A stretch of 64,000 bases of DNA from Spirochaetia bacterium (GTDB lineage Bacteria; Spirochaetota; Leptospiria; Leptospirales; Leptonemataceae), in NCBI GenBank assembly GCA_021413825.1, contig JAIOPQ010000077.1, positions 1 through 64,000 on the forward strand, in the 5' to 3' direction. Shown in pieces: positions 34,531-43,905 of this stretch. A model generated the notes under the pieces. The model saw only the letters and a list, made by a program, of their open reading frames with translations. It had not been told where the DNA came from and did not search any database. A program made the position numbers and the translations under genes. Each line of letters starts with the position of its first letter. Within the stretch, counting starts at the first letter, position 1.

Positions 34531-35931
34531 TCAGAATTGAAAATAGATGAACGGTGTATCATCAGGTTTGATAGCGAATAGAATTGAGATAAATAGAAGG
34601 GCCTGATAGGCGCCAAGAAGATAACGTCCATGTTTGTAGGCGGGTCTGCGGAATCCTTTCAGTAAAGCCGCGCCCAGATGAATTGCATAGAAAGCGATGA
34701 TTGTATAGAGAACCATGCCAGCGTCGCTGTTGAACAATCCCGTGTAACGCCCTGGTTGAAACACCCCGGCAATCATTTTGAAAGCGGTAGTAGCGGTTTC
34801 CGCGCGGAAGAACACCCAGGCAACTACAACAACTAAGTGCGTTAATGTCCACGCCACGGGTGCCGGAAGCGAAAACCCAGGACGCCAACGCGAAAACCAG
34901 TGGTAGCCGACCAGTACAGCACCGTGCAATGCTCCCCAGATTACGAAATTCCAGGAGGCGCCATGCCAGAGCCCACCGAGCAGCATCGTTAAAAACAAGT
35001 TCCGATACACGTGACCCGTGCGATTCCCACCCAACCCAATGTACAAATAATCACGCAGCCAGGTTGATAACGTTATGTGCCATTTCTGCCAGAATTCCCG
35101 AATGTTCAACGCAGTGTACGGAAGCTTGAAGTTCTGTGGCAGCTGAATGCCCAGCATGCGCCCAACACCAATTGCGATATCTGTGTAGCCGGAAAAATCG
35201 CAGTATATCTGCACCGTAAAAGCCATTGTCGCCAAAAGTATGTCCTGTGCGGAATAAGCATCAGGGTTCTTGAAGACTGCGTTCGGGAAATAGCTAATCA
35301 GATCCGAAACACAAACCTTCTTGAAGAGCCCCTGCAAGATTAAGAAAATTCCGGACCGGAGATGCATCCGGTTGTGAACACGCTTCAGCTGTGGTAGAAT
35401 CTGATAGGGCCTTACAATGGGACCAGAAACCAGACGTGGAAAAAAACCAAAGTACAGTGCAAACGACAGCAGGTTATTTTCCGGCGCAAAGTTACCGCGA
35501 TAGACATCAACATTGTAACTAATGGCCTCAAAAGTAATAAACGAAATTGCAATTGGCAGAACAATGTTCAGCACGATATCATCATGAGCAAAACCAATCC
35601 AACCCAGAGCTGTCAGCACGGAATGAACTGCGAACGCAAAGTACTTAAAATAGAATAGTAAGCCAAGGTTTACGGTAATTGCGAAAGCCAGAACTGCCTG
35701 GCGTTGCCGGGCGTTGTCTGAAAGAATCGCTTTACCTGTTAAGAAATTGAACAGCGTTACAAACAGGATTAGAAGCAAGTATGCGGGCTTCCACGCAGCG
35801 TAAAAAACATAACTGGCGAGAATGAGTGCTAGATTTCTGGGCCAGGGAGATTTCTGAAATCGATTCAGGATTGCCGTGACTACGAAAACGAAAGCAAAGA
35901 AGAATAGAAACTGAGCCGACTGAAACTGCAT
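34531..35931 (-). CDS. MBOAT-family O-acyltransferase (AlgI/DltB-like)
   Basis: A 466-residue polytopic membrane protein with the MBOAT family core: F-K-Y-F-A, the P-I-A-I-S-F segment, F-F-P-R-L-V-S-G-P-I-V-R, then D-F-S-G-Y-T-D-I-A-I-G, W-H-I-T-L-S-T-W-L-R-D-Y and the catalytic His region G-G-L-W-H-G-A-S-W-N-F. These proteins take an acyl group, commonly acetyl, from a cytoplasmic donor across the membrane for O-acylation of alginate, teichoic acid or O-antigen. The following gene encodes an SGNH partner 4 nt away, the normal two-component layout. It is divergent from YfhO paralogue 4 with about 100 nt between starts. The acceptor is probably the polysaccharide made by the surrounding genes. 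Confidence 0.92.
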   Translation of the reverse strand: MQFQSAQFLFFFAFVFVVTAILNRFQKSPWPRNLALILASYVFYAAWKPAYLLLILFVTLFNFLTGKAILSDNARQRQAVLAFAITVNLGLLFYFKYFAFAVHSVLTALGWIGFAHDDIVLNIVLPIAISFITFEAISYNVDVYRGNFAPENNLLSFALYFGFFPRLVSGPIVRPYQILPQLKRVHNRMHLRSGIFLILQGLFKKVCVSDLISYFPNAVFKNPDAYSAQDILLATMAFTVQIYCDFSGYTDIAIGVGRMLGIQLPQNFKLPYTALNIREFWQKWHITLSTWLRDYLYIGLGGNRTGHVYRNLFLTMLLGGLWHGASWNFVIWGALHGAVLVGYHWFSRWRPGFSLPAPVAWTLTHLVVVVAWVFFRAETATTAFKMIAGVFQPGRYTGLFNSDAGMVLYTIIAFYAIHLGAALLKGFRRPAYKHGRYLLGAYQALLFISILFAIKPDDTPFIYFQF

Positions 35932-36033
35932 GCGATTGAGACTGACAAATTGACGGGGATTTTTTCATGCTGTCAACAAGAATTGCTAAAGCAAAAAGTC
36001 CTTGCCCTTGCCCCATTGGAGCAAGAATCAGGG

Positions 36034-38304
36034 ATGCTTCGGTTTCCCCGCAAAATACTTGCGACCCACGGCTTCGTTCTTCTACTCCTCACGGTAGGCA
36101 CGCTTTTTCTTATCTTCAGATCCAACCTCGGTCACTTCGATGACTCGTATGTGTTTGCAGATAACGTGACACAGGACTGGCCGGCCCAGGAATATTTTAA
36201 CCAACGCTTGCGAAATGGCGAACTCCCGCTCTGGAATCCCTATCAGTCAGCGGGCAATCCAACCATCGGAACTTTGCAGCATCGTCTGCTCTATCCACCC
36301 CGTTTGCTCTTGACACTAATTCTTGGCCTGGACCTGGGGCAATTGCTCGAGCTACTATTCCATTTTTCCCTGGGTTTGTTCGGAACCTATTTCATGCTGC
36401 GTTCGTTTTTGTTCCGGCCTGGGCCGGCTTGCGTTGGCGCTCTATCTTTCCTTCTCGCAAACGATTACCTTGCCAGTTACAATGTGACACAGAACTTGAT
36501 TGCGACAATCGTATGGGTACCGGTCTGTCTGGCCACAATCAATCGCTTTCTGCAAAGGCAGACGCTTGCGCATGTCGTCGCAATGGCAGTTGCACACTCT
36601 ATGCTCGTGTATGCCGGACATCCACAATACGGATTCTTTGCCGCACATGCTTGCATGATTCTTTTTTTTGCAGGCGCCTGCATCAAGCGAAGGCAAATCG
36701 TCCGGCACTTCGCACGATTCATCGCTTACTCGCTGTTAGGTGCTGTTTTACTTTTGATTATCACTGGCCCTCAGCTATTCGCATCGTTTGAATTCTTCTC
36801 CCAGGGCTGGAGAGGCGAAGCGGGGCTTAGCTTCTTACAGTTCAATCCTTACGGTGGTCGATCGGCACTTCAAATTCTTCCGGAGGCAATTGGGGGAGTC
36901 TACAAGCCACACATGCAGATTTTGAATCTGATCATGGTGCTGGGTCTGGTCGTTGGTTACTGGCGGCTGCCGGTTTTCAGAAGTAGAATCCTTGCAATTT
37001 GTCTCATCGCAACTCCGTTCTTTCTCCTTGCAATGGCCGGGACCACCCCTGTTGCAGATTGGTTTTATCATTACTATCCGTTGGGCTCTGCGTTCCGGTA
37101 TCCCCAGCGCGCTTCATGGGTTTTGCTCTTTCCGTGCGCATTCGTATTCGCATTGCTGACTCAAGCCATTGCCAAACGCGATCGTAAAAAGAGCCATAAC
37201 CTCCTGCGCGCACGGGTGTTTCTGGGTCTCTGGATACTTGTATTTTTAGCCGTTGTTGTGCCGCAGAAACGCCTTCGAACGCAGGCGTTTCTGCACGTGA
37301 CTGAACTTATCCGAACTTTCGCTGGAGACGTTAAGCAAGCAATCCCCGAGCAAAATCAATTTAGATTCGATTCCATCTGCGCATTTTTCTTTCTGGAACC
37401 TTGCCAGAAGGCAGGAGTTGTGTCCAGGCGCTTGAGCCTGAATGATTATGAGCCCGCGAACACATACCGATCTTACTTACTCGCACGCTTGCTGTCTGAA
37501 AAAGTTGGCGACGGTCCCGCCTTTGACCTGTGGCTGGGAGAAACGAATCTTACGTTTGTTAGCCTCGCAAACCTTTCGGCTGTGAACATGCTTCGAGCAA
37601 GTTCAGTTAAGTGGATTTTAGGCGATTCGAGGCTCTGGAAACAGACGAGCGAACAAGTTCGTACCCAAATGCTTGCGAATGGAATAGGAAAACCTGCAGG
37701 CGTAATCGTAAATCATGCGGCACAGAAGTTGATGCTAGAGCGCTACGGCTCTGGATTCACTACTGAATTCTTGCAAGGTTTTGGCGGTGAGCTCCCCCTG
37801 TATCACATCTTCAAAATCGATGGTGAAGTAGCGCCGCGGGCGTATCTATCCAATCGAATTCGCTACAGTCCAAATGCCAAAAACAGTTTCGCGCTACTCC
37901 AAGCGGCCAACCCCATGCAGGTAACCATTGTTGAGTCGGATACGCCCCTTCTCATGACCAATCGAACTAAAGAAATCGATCACATGAGAAGTGTACATTT
38001 CGAGGTTGATGAACCAGAGCACATCGTCCTTGCAAGCGAATCTTCCGGGGATGCCATGTTGATCCTCAACGACAAATTCTATTCAGGTTGGACAGCCACC
38101 GTCGATAGCCAGCCGACAGTAATACACGCTGCTAATCTCGGGTTCCGCGCTGTTCAGGTTCCGGCCGGAAAGCACACAATTGAATTTGCGTACAAACCAC
38201 GCGCCTTCCTGACATTGCTAATTCTTTCCCTATTTGGATATGCTACCGCCTGCTACGTTGGAATCAAGACGGTCCTTGCGCGGCGAATGATGCGCCCAAG
38301 ATGA
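36034..38304 (+). CDS. YfhO-family GT-C membrane protein, paralogue 4
   Basis: The ATG at 36034 (756 aa) starts M-L-R-F-P-R just before the first membrane helix; the open frame extends to 35950 but that leader is not shared. The first outer loop reads F-A-D-N-V-T-Q-D-W-P-A-Q, then G-E-L-P-L-W-N-P-Y-Q-S-A-G-N-P. Later blocks are G-H-P-Q-Y-G-F-F (His where others have Tyr), Y-Y-P-L-G-S-A-F-R-Y-P, S-L-N-D-Y-E-P-A-N-T-Y-R and N-D-K-F-Y-S-G-W. It carries a Cys pair in the F-F-F-L-E-P-C-Q-K segment with an upstream Cys, matching paralogues 5 and 6, so a disulfide is likely in the outer domain. Possible function is sugar transfer from a lipid carrier. It starts a run of three tandem copies. Confidence 0.82.
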   Translation: MLRFPRKILATHGFVLLLLTVGTLFLIFRSNLGHFDDSYVFADNVTQDWPAQEYFNQRLRNGELPLWNPYQSAGNPTIGTLQHRLLYPPRLLLTLILGLDLGQLLELLFHFSLGLFGTYFMLRSFLFRPGPACVGALSFLLANDYLASYNVTQNLIATIVWVPVCLATINRFLQRQTLAHVVAMAVAHSMLVYAGHPQYGFFAAHACMILFFAGACIKRRQIVRHFARFIAYSLLGAVLLLIITGPQLFASFEFFSQGWRGEAGLSFLQFNPYGGRSALQILPEAIGGVYKPHMQILNLIMVLGLVVGYWRLPVFRSRILAICLIATPFFLLAMAGTTPVADWFYHYYPLGSAFRYPQRASWVLLFPCAFVFALLTQAIAKRDRKKSHNLLRARVFLGLWILVFLAVVVPQKRLRTQAFLHVTELIRTFAGDVKQAIPEQNQFRFDSICAFFFLEPCQKAGVVSRRLSLNDYEPANTYRSYLLARLLSEKVGDGPAFDLWLGETNLTFVSLANLSAVNMLRASSVKWILGDSRLWKQTSEQVRTQMLANGIGKPAGVIVNHAAQKLMLERYGSGFTTEFLQGFGGELPLYHIFKIDGEVAPRAYLSNRIRYSPNAKNSFALLQAANPMQVTIVESDTPLLMTNRTKEIDHMRSVHFEVDEPEHIVLASESSGDAMLILNDKFYSGWTATVDSQPTVIHAANLGFRAVQVPAGKHTIEFAYKPRAFLTLLILSLFGYATACYVGIKTVLARRMMRPR

Positions 38305-38371
38305 GTCCGCCAACCTACATCCCCTGAATAAAAAACAAGTTGCTACGGCCCTTTGGCAATAACAATGAGTC

Positions 38372-40627
38372 ATGGTGCAGATTCGAAAGTTCGCGAAATT
38401 TAAGTACGCACCTGTTGCGCTGCTTCTAATCGGCGCGCTATTTCTACTTACCCGTTCAAATCTAAAAGGCCTCGATCAATCATATATCTTCTCAGATATC
38501 GTTACCTACGAGTACCCAATGCAGCGGTATTTCCATGATCGCATAATGAAAGGAGAACTGCCCCTCTGGAATCCTTATGCTTCTTCTGGCAATCCGGTTA
38601 TAGGTACACTACAAGCGCGGTTATTGTATCCTCCGCACTTGATACTTACAGTCCTGCTGGGTCTCGAATGGGGGCAGTTCGTAGAGATATTATTTCATTT
38701 TTTCTTGGGAATGTTTGGATCCTATTTAATGTTGCGTTCGTTTCGCTTCCGCTTCACGGGCGCCTCCGCTGGAGCATTGCTGTTCGTGTTTTCGACTGAA
38801 TTTCTCGGCACGTTCAAATTAATGAATCTTCTGGCCTGCCTTGCCTGGTTACCCGTTTGTATTTACACCATTCGAAACTTCACAAAGGCACCTAACGTTT
38901 CCCACGCCGTCTGCATGAGTCTTGCCTTCACTATGCTACTCTATGGCGGCTATCCGCAGTATGCTTTTTTTGCCGCGCATGCATGCGGCCTCGTATTTGT
39001 TTATTCGTTGATAGAGAATCGAAGGAACTTGATTCACAAGAAACTGACCACGGCATCGTACCTTATGCTTGCGATCGGCCTATTTGCAATCTTAACTGCG
39101 CCGCAATTGATCGCAGCTTCTGAATTCTTCAGATTGGGATTGCGTGGTGAGGTTGGTGTTACGCTGGATCAGTTCAACCGCGTCGGCGGTCGTCCAGTCT
39201 CGGGTATTTTTCCAGATTTACTTGGTGGAAATTCCGCAACAAAGCTGATTGTTCCAGGACTGATTTTACTTGGATTGGGCAGTGGTCTCTGGGGAAAGCG
39301 AAACAGGTTCCTGGTCATTGCAATGCTCTGTCTTGCAATCCCGTTTGCAATCCTTTCAATGGGGAGTAAAGCACCGCTGGCAGAATGGTACTTCAATCAC
39401 TATCCGCTGGGTTCCGCGTTTCGAATCCCGGAGCGCTCCATCCATATCTTGCTAATACCCTGCGCCATTGGCATAGCGCTATTCATTCAAAACGTAAGCC
39501 GTTTCATCCGTCGATTTCGAATATTGGGCATTTCCATGCAGATCAAATCAGCTTTGCTGGTGCTGACGGTCATCCTGGTTCTGCTGCCACAAAAATCCCT
39601 GGTGGCGATTGCATTCATCCATGTTTCCCAATTTATCGACGGGTACGGACAGAGCATCGCGCGCAGCATCCCGGAACAGAGTGACTTTCGGTTTGATTCT
39701 ACTTGCAATCCGTTCTTTGCACCGTGCGAGAAATCCGGAATGCTTTCTGCACGGCGCAGCCTATCTGACTATGAGCCGTCAAATACGTATCGCTCTTTTC
39801 TTTTATCCTCAATCCTGTCGGAAGATATCCGGAACCGATCGAGTGGAACTATCTGGCTGGGTGAAACTCACCTGGATTACAAATCGTTGGGAGACATCAC
39901 GGCATTACGTTTGTTAGGTGTAAGCTCCGTAAAGTGGATAGTGGGCAATCGTGGATTATGGCTCAGGGCAGACAGGGCAACTCAACAGAAAGTCCAGGAT
40001 CATTTCAGGATGAATCCGGAATCAATTCAGAGTCCGGCGATTGCGAACTTTGTAGCAAAGACGCTCGGCCCTACTGCTCAAATGGCCATGGGAGATCAGC
40101 TAGATCAGTATGTTTTGTTTGAGATGAAAGGACCTGTGTTGCCACGGGCCTACTTGACGAATCGGATTTTCCCCACATTGACGGCGCGCGAGAGCTCGGT
40201 TGCCCTGAACGGACAAATAAACCCAATGGATCAAACGATCATTGAGTTACCGGGAGATCAAGCCAAACTGAAAGACATCGACCCGTCCGATCACCTAACA
40301 TCTGCTATATTCTTGCGAGATGAGCCAGAGCACGTTACTTTGGAAACAAAAGCTGCCGGCGAAACATTTTTGGTATTAAACGATAAGTTCTTCCCGGACT
40401 GGGAATGCACCATCGATGGACAACGCAGTACAATTCTCCCAGCCAACCTACTCTTTCGAGCCGTACGAGTACCTGCTGGCACACATCAAATTGAATTCCG
40501 CTACATTCCAAGGACATTTATGATTGCAGGGTATGCGAGTTGCCTGGCCTTGCTTTTGGCAATCTTGCTCCTTGCTATTTCCCTGAAACGCGAGCGGAAT
40601 CGGATCAACGAAAAAAAGGTTGCTTGA
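38372..40627 (+). CDS. YfhO-family GT-C membrane protein, paralogue 5
   Basis: A 751-residue copy starting at ATG 38372, 67 nt after paralogue 4. Motifs in order: F-S-D-I-V-T-Y-E-Y-P-M-Q in the first loop, G-E-L-P-L-W-N-P-Y-A-S-S-G-N-P, R-L-L-Y-P-P-H, G-Y-P-Q-Y-A-F-F, H-Y-P-L-G-S-A-F-R-I-P, C-N-P-F-F-A-P-C-E-K (paired Cys), S-L-S-D-Y-E-P-S-N-T-Y-R, and N-D-K-F-F-P-D-W-E-C with Asp in place of the usual Gly. The extracytoplasmic domain lies between the last two blocks and ends in a final membrane helix. With paralogues 4 and 6 it forms the Cys-pair subgroup. A specific sugar cannot be assigned. Its stop lies 25 nt upstream of the next copy's likely start. Confidence 0.82.
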   Translation: MVQIRKFAKFKYAPVALLLIGALFLLTRSNLKGLDQSYIFSDIVTYEYPMQRYFHDRIMKGELPLWNPYASSGNPVIGTLQARLLYPPHLILTVLLGLEWGQFVEILFHFFLGMFGSYLMLRSFRFRFTGASAGALLFVFSTEFLGTFKLMNLLACLAWLPVCIYTIRNFTKAPNVSHAVCMSLAFTMLLYGGYPQYAFFAAHACGLVFVYSLIENRRNLIHKKLTTASYLMLAIGLFAILTAPQLIAASEFFRLGLRGEVGVTLDQFNRVGGRPVSGIFPDLLGGNSATKLIVPGLILLGLGSGLWGKRNRFLVIAMLCLAIPFAILSMGSKAPLAEWYFNHYPLGSAFRIPERSIHILLIPCAIGIALFIQNVSRFIRRFRILGISMQIKSALLVLTVILVLLPQKSLVAIAFIHVSQFIDGYGQSIARSIPEQSDFRFDSTCNPFFAPCEKSGMLSARRSLSDYEPSNTYRSFLLSSILSEDIRNRSSGTIWLGETHLDYKSLGDITALRLLGVSSVKWIVGNRGLWLRADRATQQKVQDHFRMNPESIQSPAIANFVAKTLGPTAQMAMGDQLDQYVLFEMKGPVLPRAYLTNRIFPTLTARESSVALNGQINPMDQTIIELPGDQAKLKDIDPSDHLTSAIFLRDEPEHVTLETKAAGETFLVLNDKFFPDWECTIDGQRSTILPANLLFRAVRVPAGTHQIEFRYIPRTFMIAGYASCLALLLAILLLAISLKRERNRINEKKVA

Positions 40628-40652
40628 GTGCTCGGAGGCGAGCGCATTGGGA

Positions 40653-42950
40653 ATGTTTGATTTTGCTCGCCGGGCCGCTACGTCGCATCGGACTCCCCTT
40701 CTTCTACTAGCCCTTTTCATTGCCCTATTCCTTCTTACGCGTTCAAATCTAAACAAGCTGGATGATGCATATAATTTTGCGGATAACTTAAGCTATGATC
40801 TTCCAATGCAGCAGTATTTCAATGAGCGCTTGCTCAAAGGTGAGCTACCGCTCTGGAATGCATATCAATCCGCCGGGAATCCAATGATTGGAACCCTTGA
40901 GGCGCGCTTGATCTATCCTCCTCGTTTGTTTTTGACCGTAGTGTTTGGCCTGGATCGCGGACAATTCCTCGAAGTGATTTTTCATTTCTGTCTTACGGTT
41001 CTGGGTTCATACGCAATGCTCCGGTCGTTTCGTATGCGGCGCATGGCTTCTATGCTGGGCGCTACAACCGTGATGCTTTCAACTGAATTTCTCAGCGCAT
41101 TTGCAGCATTCAATGTGATTGCGACGTTTGCCTGGGTTCCAGTCTGTATCTGGTCAATTCGCCGGTTCTTATACCAACCGGATATGCTGCGGTCCGCAAT
41201 TCTTGGCTTTTGTTTTTCAATGTTGATTTATGGCGGTTACCCTCAGTATGCGTATTACGCTGCGCATGCAGCCGGTATAGTTTTTGTTTTTGGCGCCTAC
41301 CACTTCCGTCGCAAGATATTCACAAAGCCTCGGCTGTACGGAACGTATCTGATGGTTGCTATGACGTTATTCGCACTCATCTCTGCTGCCCAACTGCTTT
41401 CCGCTTCTGAACTGTTCTCGCGCGGATTGCGAAGTGAAGTGGGCGTTACAATCCAGCAGTTCAATCCCTTTGGGAGTCGCTCAATCTTTTCTCTATTACC
41501 CCAGCTGTACGAAGGCGGGAAAATACCTCCACCGCAACCGGGGCAGGCTCCGGAAGTGCGCTATCCGATCCAGGCGTATGCGTTTGCATTGATAGTTTGT
41601 GCGGCCGTATTTGTCGGGTATCTGCGCTTGCGATGGTTCAGGGAAAGAATCGTCACCATGCTTGCCGTGTTCATTCCATTTGCTCTGCTTGCAACAGGAA
41701 GCCTTTTTGCTAACTTCATATTTAACTACTATCCCCTGGGTTCTGCGTTTCGTCTTCCACAGAGAGCGTTGTTTCTGCTACTATTTCCGTCTGCATTTTT
41801 CATTGCACTGGCCTTTACAGTCCTCAGGCAGAGCATCCAAAACAAGACCCTGAGAATTGCAATCCAGGCAGCGTTTGTACTTGGAATGGGATCCTTGCTT
41901 CTACCTGGAAAACAATTCAAAACTCAAGCTTTTATCAACGTATCCAAACATATCAATCACTACGCGGAGAACATCCAAAAAGCCATTCCCGAGAGTAGCG
42001 ACCATCACTACGATACAATCTGCTGGTTTGGACTGGAGCCATGTCAAAAAGCAGGGATGATAGCTCGGAGACGAAGCCTCTCTGATTATGAACCGGCCAA
42101 CACCTACAGGTCATACCTTTTTTCCCGCCTGGTCTCCAGCGAATTGCGAAACCTACCCGCAGGCTATTTGTGGTTGGGCGAAACAAATATTAATATCAAA
42201 ACGTTCGCTGACCCCTCAGCGCTCAGGCTCCTCCAAATTAGTTCCGTGAAGTGGATCATGGGAAGTTCAGAACTGTGGAGAAAAACAGATACCGATACAC
42301 TGGCAAACATTCGCCATGTTGGTTTGGTCTCAGCGGTAAACACTATCCCAGACGATACCACAAGAGCAATCTTGCTCGAACAAATTGGCGAAGCCAGATT
42401 GAAACTTCTAACGCAACTTCTACCCGGAGACACATCGCTGTATACAATCTTCAAGCTTGAAGGAGCTGTTTCGCGTGCTTATCTGACAAATCAAGTTGTC
42501 GTCAGTAAAAGTGCCCGCGAAAGTGCCCAAATTCTTGAACCTCCGTTTGATCCAAAGAAGCAAACCGTCCTTGAAATTCCAAGCGACCTACTACCCGTGC
42601 CTTCAAACATTAAACCGCAGGATCATTTGAAACGTGCGGAGTTCATCGTAGACGAACCCGAAAGAATTGTGATTCACGCAGAATCAGCGGGAGATTCTTT
42701 CCTTGTCCTAAACGACAAGTTCTTTCCTGGTTGGGAGTGCAAAGTGGATGGCCAGGACAGCGAAATTTTTCCGGCTAACGTAATGTTTCGCGCAGTTAAG
42801 TTAAGTCCAGGAACGCATCAAATTGAATTTCTATATCGCCCGCGAAGCCTTTATGTTACGTTTCTAATTTCACTGGTCGGCTATGCAATAGTGATTGCGC
42901 TAGTAATCCTTGGATTGAAACGAACCAGACAGAAGCGAGCAATCACCTGA
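40653..42950 (+). CDS. YfhO-family GT-C membrane protein, paralogue 6
   Basis: I place the start at ATG 40653 (765 aa); TTG 40647 with GGAGG 8 nt upstream is an equally possible start. It contains F-A-D-N-L-S-Y-D-L-P-M-Q, G-E-L-P-L-W-N-A-Y-Q-S-A-G-N-P (Ala for Pro), G-Y-P-Q-Y-A-Y-Y, Y-Y-P-L-G-S-A-F-R-L-P, C-W-F-G-L-E-P-C-Q-K, S-L-S-D-Y-E-P-A-N-T-Y-R and N-D-K-F-F-P-G-W-E-C. A proline-rich insert P-P-P-Q-P-G-Q-A-P near residue 295 is not present in the other copies. It ends the run of three tandem copies and is convergent with the broken GT2 gene 80 nt away. Role as for the family. Confidence 0.82.
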   Translation: MFDFARRAATSHRTPLLLLALFIALFLLTRSNLNKLDDAYNFADNLSYDLPMQQYFNERLLKGELPLWNAYQSAGNPMIGTLEARLIYPPRLFLTVVFGLDRGQFLEVIFHFCLTVLGSYAMLRSFRMRRMASMLGATTVMLSTEFLSAFAAFNVIATFAWVPVCIWSIRRFLYQPDMLRSAILGFCFSMLIYGGYPQYAYYAAHAAGIVFVFGAYHFRRKIFTKPRLYGTYLMVAMTLFALISAAQLLSASELFSRGLRSEVGVTIQQFNPFGSRSIFSLLPQLYEGGKIPPPQPGQAPEVRYPIQAYAFALIVCAAVFVGYLRLRWFRERIVTMLAVFIPFALLATGSLFANFIFNYYPLGSAFRLPQRALFLLLFPSAFFIALAFTVLRQSIQNKTLRIAIQAAFVLGMGSLLLPGKQFKTQAFINVSKHINHYAENIQKAIPESSDHHYDTICWFGLEPCQKAGMIARRRSLSDYEPANTYRSYLFSRLVSSELRNLPAGYLWLGETNINIKTFADPSALRLLQISSVKWIMGSSELWRKTDTDTLANIRHVGLVSAVNTIPDDTTRAILLEQIGEARLKLLTQLLPGDTSLYTIFKLEGAVSRAYLTNQVVVSKSARESAQILEPPFDPKKQTVLEIPSDLLPVPSNIKPQDHLKRAEFIVDEPERIVIHAESAGDSFLVLNDKFFPGWECKVDGQDSEIFPANVMFRAVKLSPGTHQIEFLYRPRSLYVTFLISLVGYAIVIALVILGLKRTRQKRAIT

Positions 42951-43030
42951 AATCACAATTCGTCCAAACCGATCGCTAGATTATCTTAGCGAGAAATGCG
43001 CTCTTGTCTGCTGGACTGGACAACCAAACG

Positions 43031-43905
43031 TTAGTCGAAATTGATGCGTTCTTTCTCTATTACAAGAGGACGTTTCAGCACCTGGGTATGAATCGCGCCG
43101 ATGTATTCTCCAAGAATACCTATGAAGAAGAGCTGAACCGATGCGAAGAGGAAAACACCAACTACAAGCGGCGCAATGCCCAACTGAAAGTCGTTCCAGA
43201 AGAGAAGTTTGGCTGCAAGATAACCGAGCGCGATTAAGAGGCAAACACCCGACAGAATAAATCCGGAAAACGTTGCCATCCGTAACGGAAGTTTTGAATG
43301 ATTCACAATTCCCTGCATTGCAAAATCATAATTCACGTAGAAGTTATGACTGCTTTTCCCGGCCGCACGTGCCGGTTGCTTATACGGGATCTTGGCACTG
43401 GGAAAGCCAAGTTCTGAAATCATTCCGCGCAGATACGGATTGGCATCTTCAAGGCTGCGCAGAAGTTGAATGACCTGCTTGTCGTACAGACCAAATCCTG
43501 TGTTGTTCTTAGTGAGCTGACCTGTTGTAAAGTTTTGATTCCCAGAACTATTTTGAACCCAGCTTCCCATTGCTCAGTGAACTTTGAAATCATCGCCGGC
43601 GGATCCTGTAGATCTGCGACAAGCAAAATCACGGCATCTCCATTCGCAGAAAGAAGGCCATGATATGGGGAGCGCAGTGGCCCAAAGTTCCGGGCATTGA
43701 CGATAACTCTGACGTTCTTGTCTTTCTTTGCGAGCCCCCGTAGAATCTGAACAGTACTGTCTCGCGAATCGTTATCGATAAAAATGTGCTCATACTCGTA
43801 TGCAGCGAGCTTCTTAAACTCTGCCTTTACCTGGCGATATACTTCTTCAACGTTTGCTTCCTCATTGAAACAAGGAGTAACGATACTGATGCGTCTCTTT
43901 TTCAT
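43031..43905 (-). pseudogene. Broken GT2 polyprenyl-phosphate glycosyltransferase (deletion plus frameshift)
   Basis: The N-terminal half (from ATG 43905) has I-V-T-P-C-F-N-E, D-N-D-S-R-D-S-T and V-A-D-L-Q-D-P-P, then runs out of family sequence after G-I-K-T (about 43531) and stops at 43420. The C-terminal half is in another frame and resumes with T-K-N-N-T-G-F-G-L-Y-D-K (about 43510), continuing through Y-L-R-G-M and two membrane helices to 43031. In relatives about 25-30 residues lie between those two points; here about 12 bp remain. So roughly 75 bp, not a multiple of three, appear to be missing. The start overlaps the transketolase C-subunit stop by 4 nt, so the gene was part of that operon. 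It could be a real mutation or an assembly error. Confidence 0.8.

Noticed and set aside
24975-42950. Recent gene conversion or phase-variable repeats among YfhO copies
   Set aside because: Shared blocks differ at many nucleotides even where the protein is identical, and no long exact repeats, homopolymer tracts or inverted repeats were seen at the gene ends.
42973-42992. Hairpin TCGCTA...TAGCGA between YfhO copy 6 and the broken GT2
   Set aside because: Only 6 bp, no T-run on either side; too weak to call a terminator.
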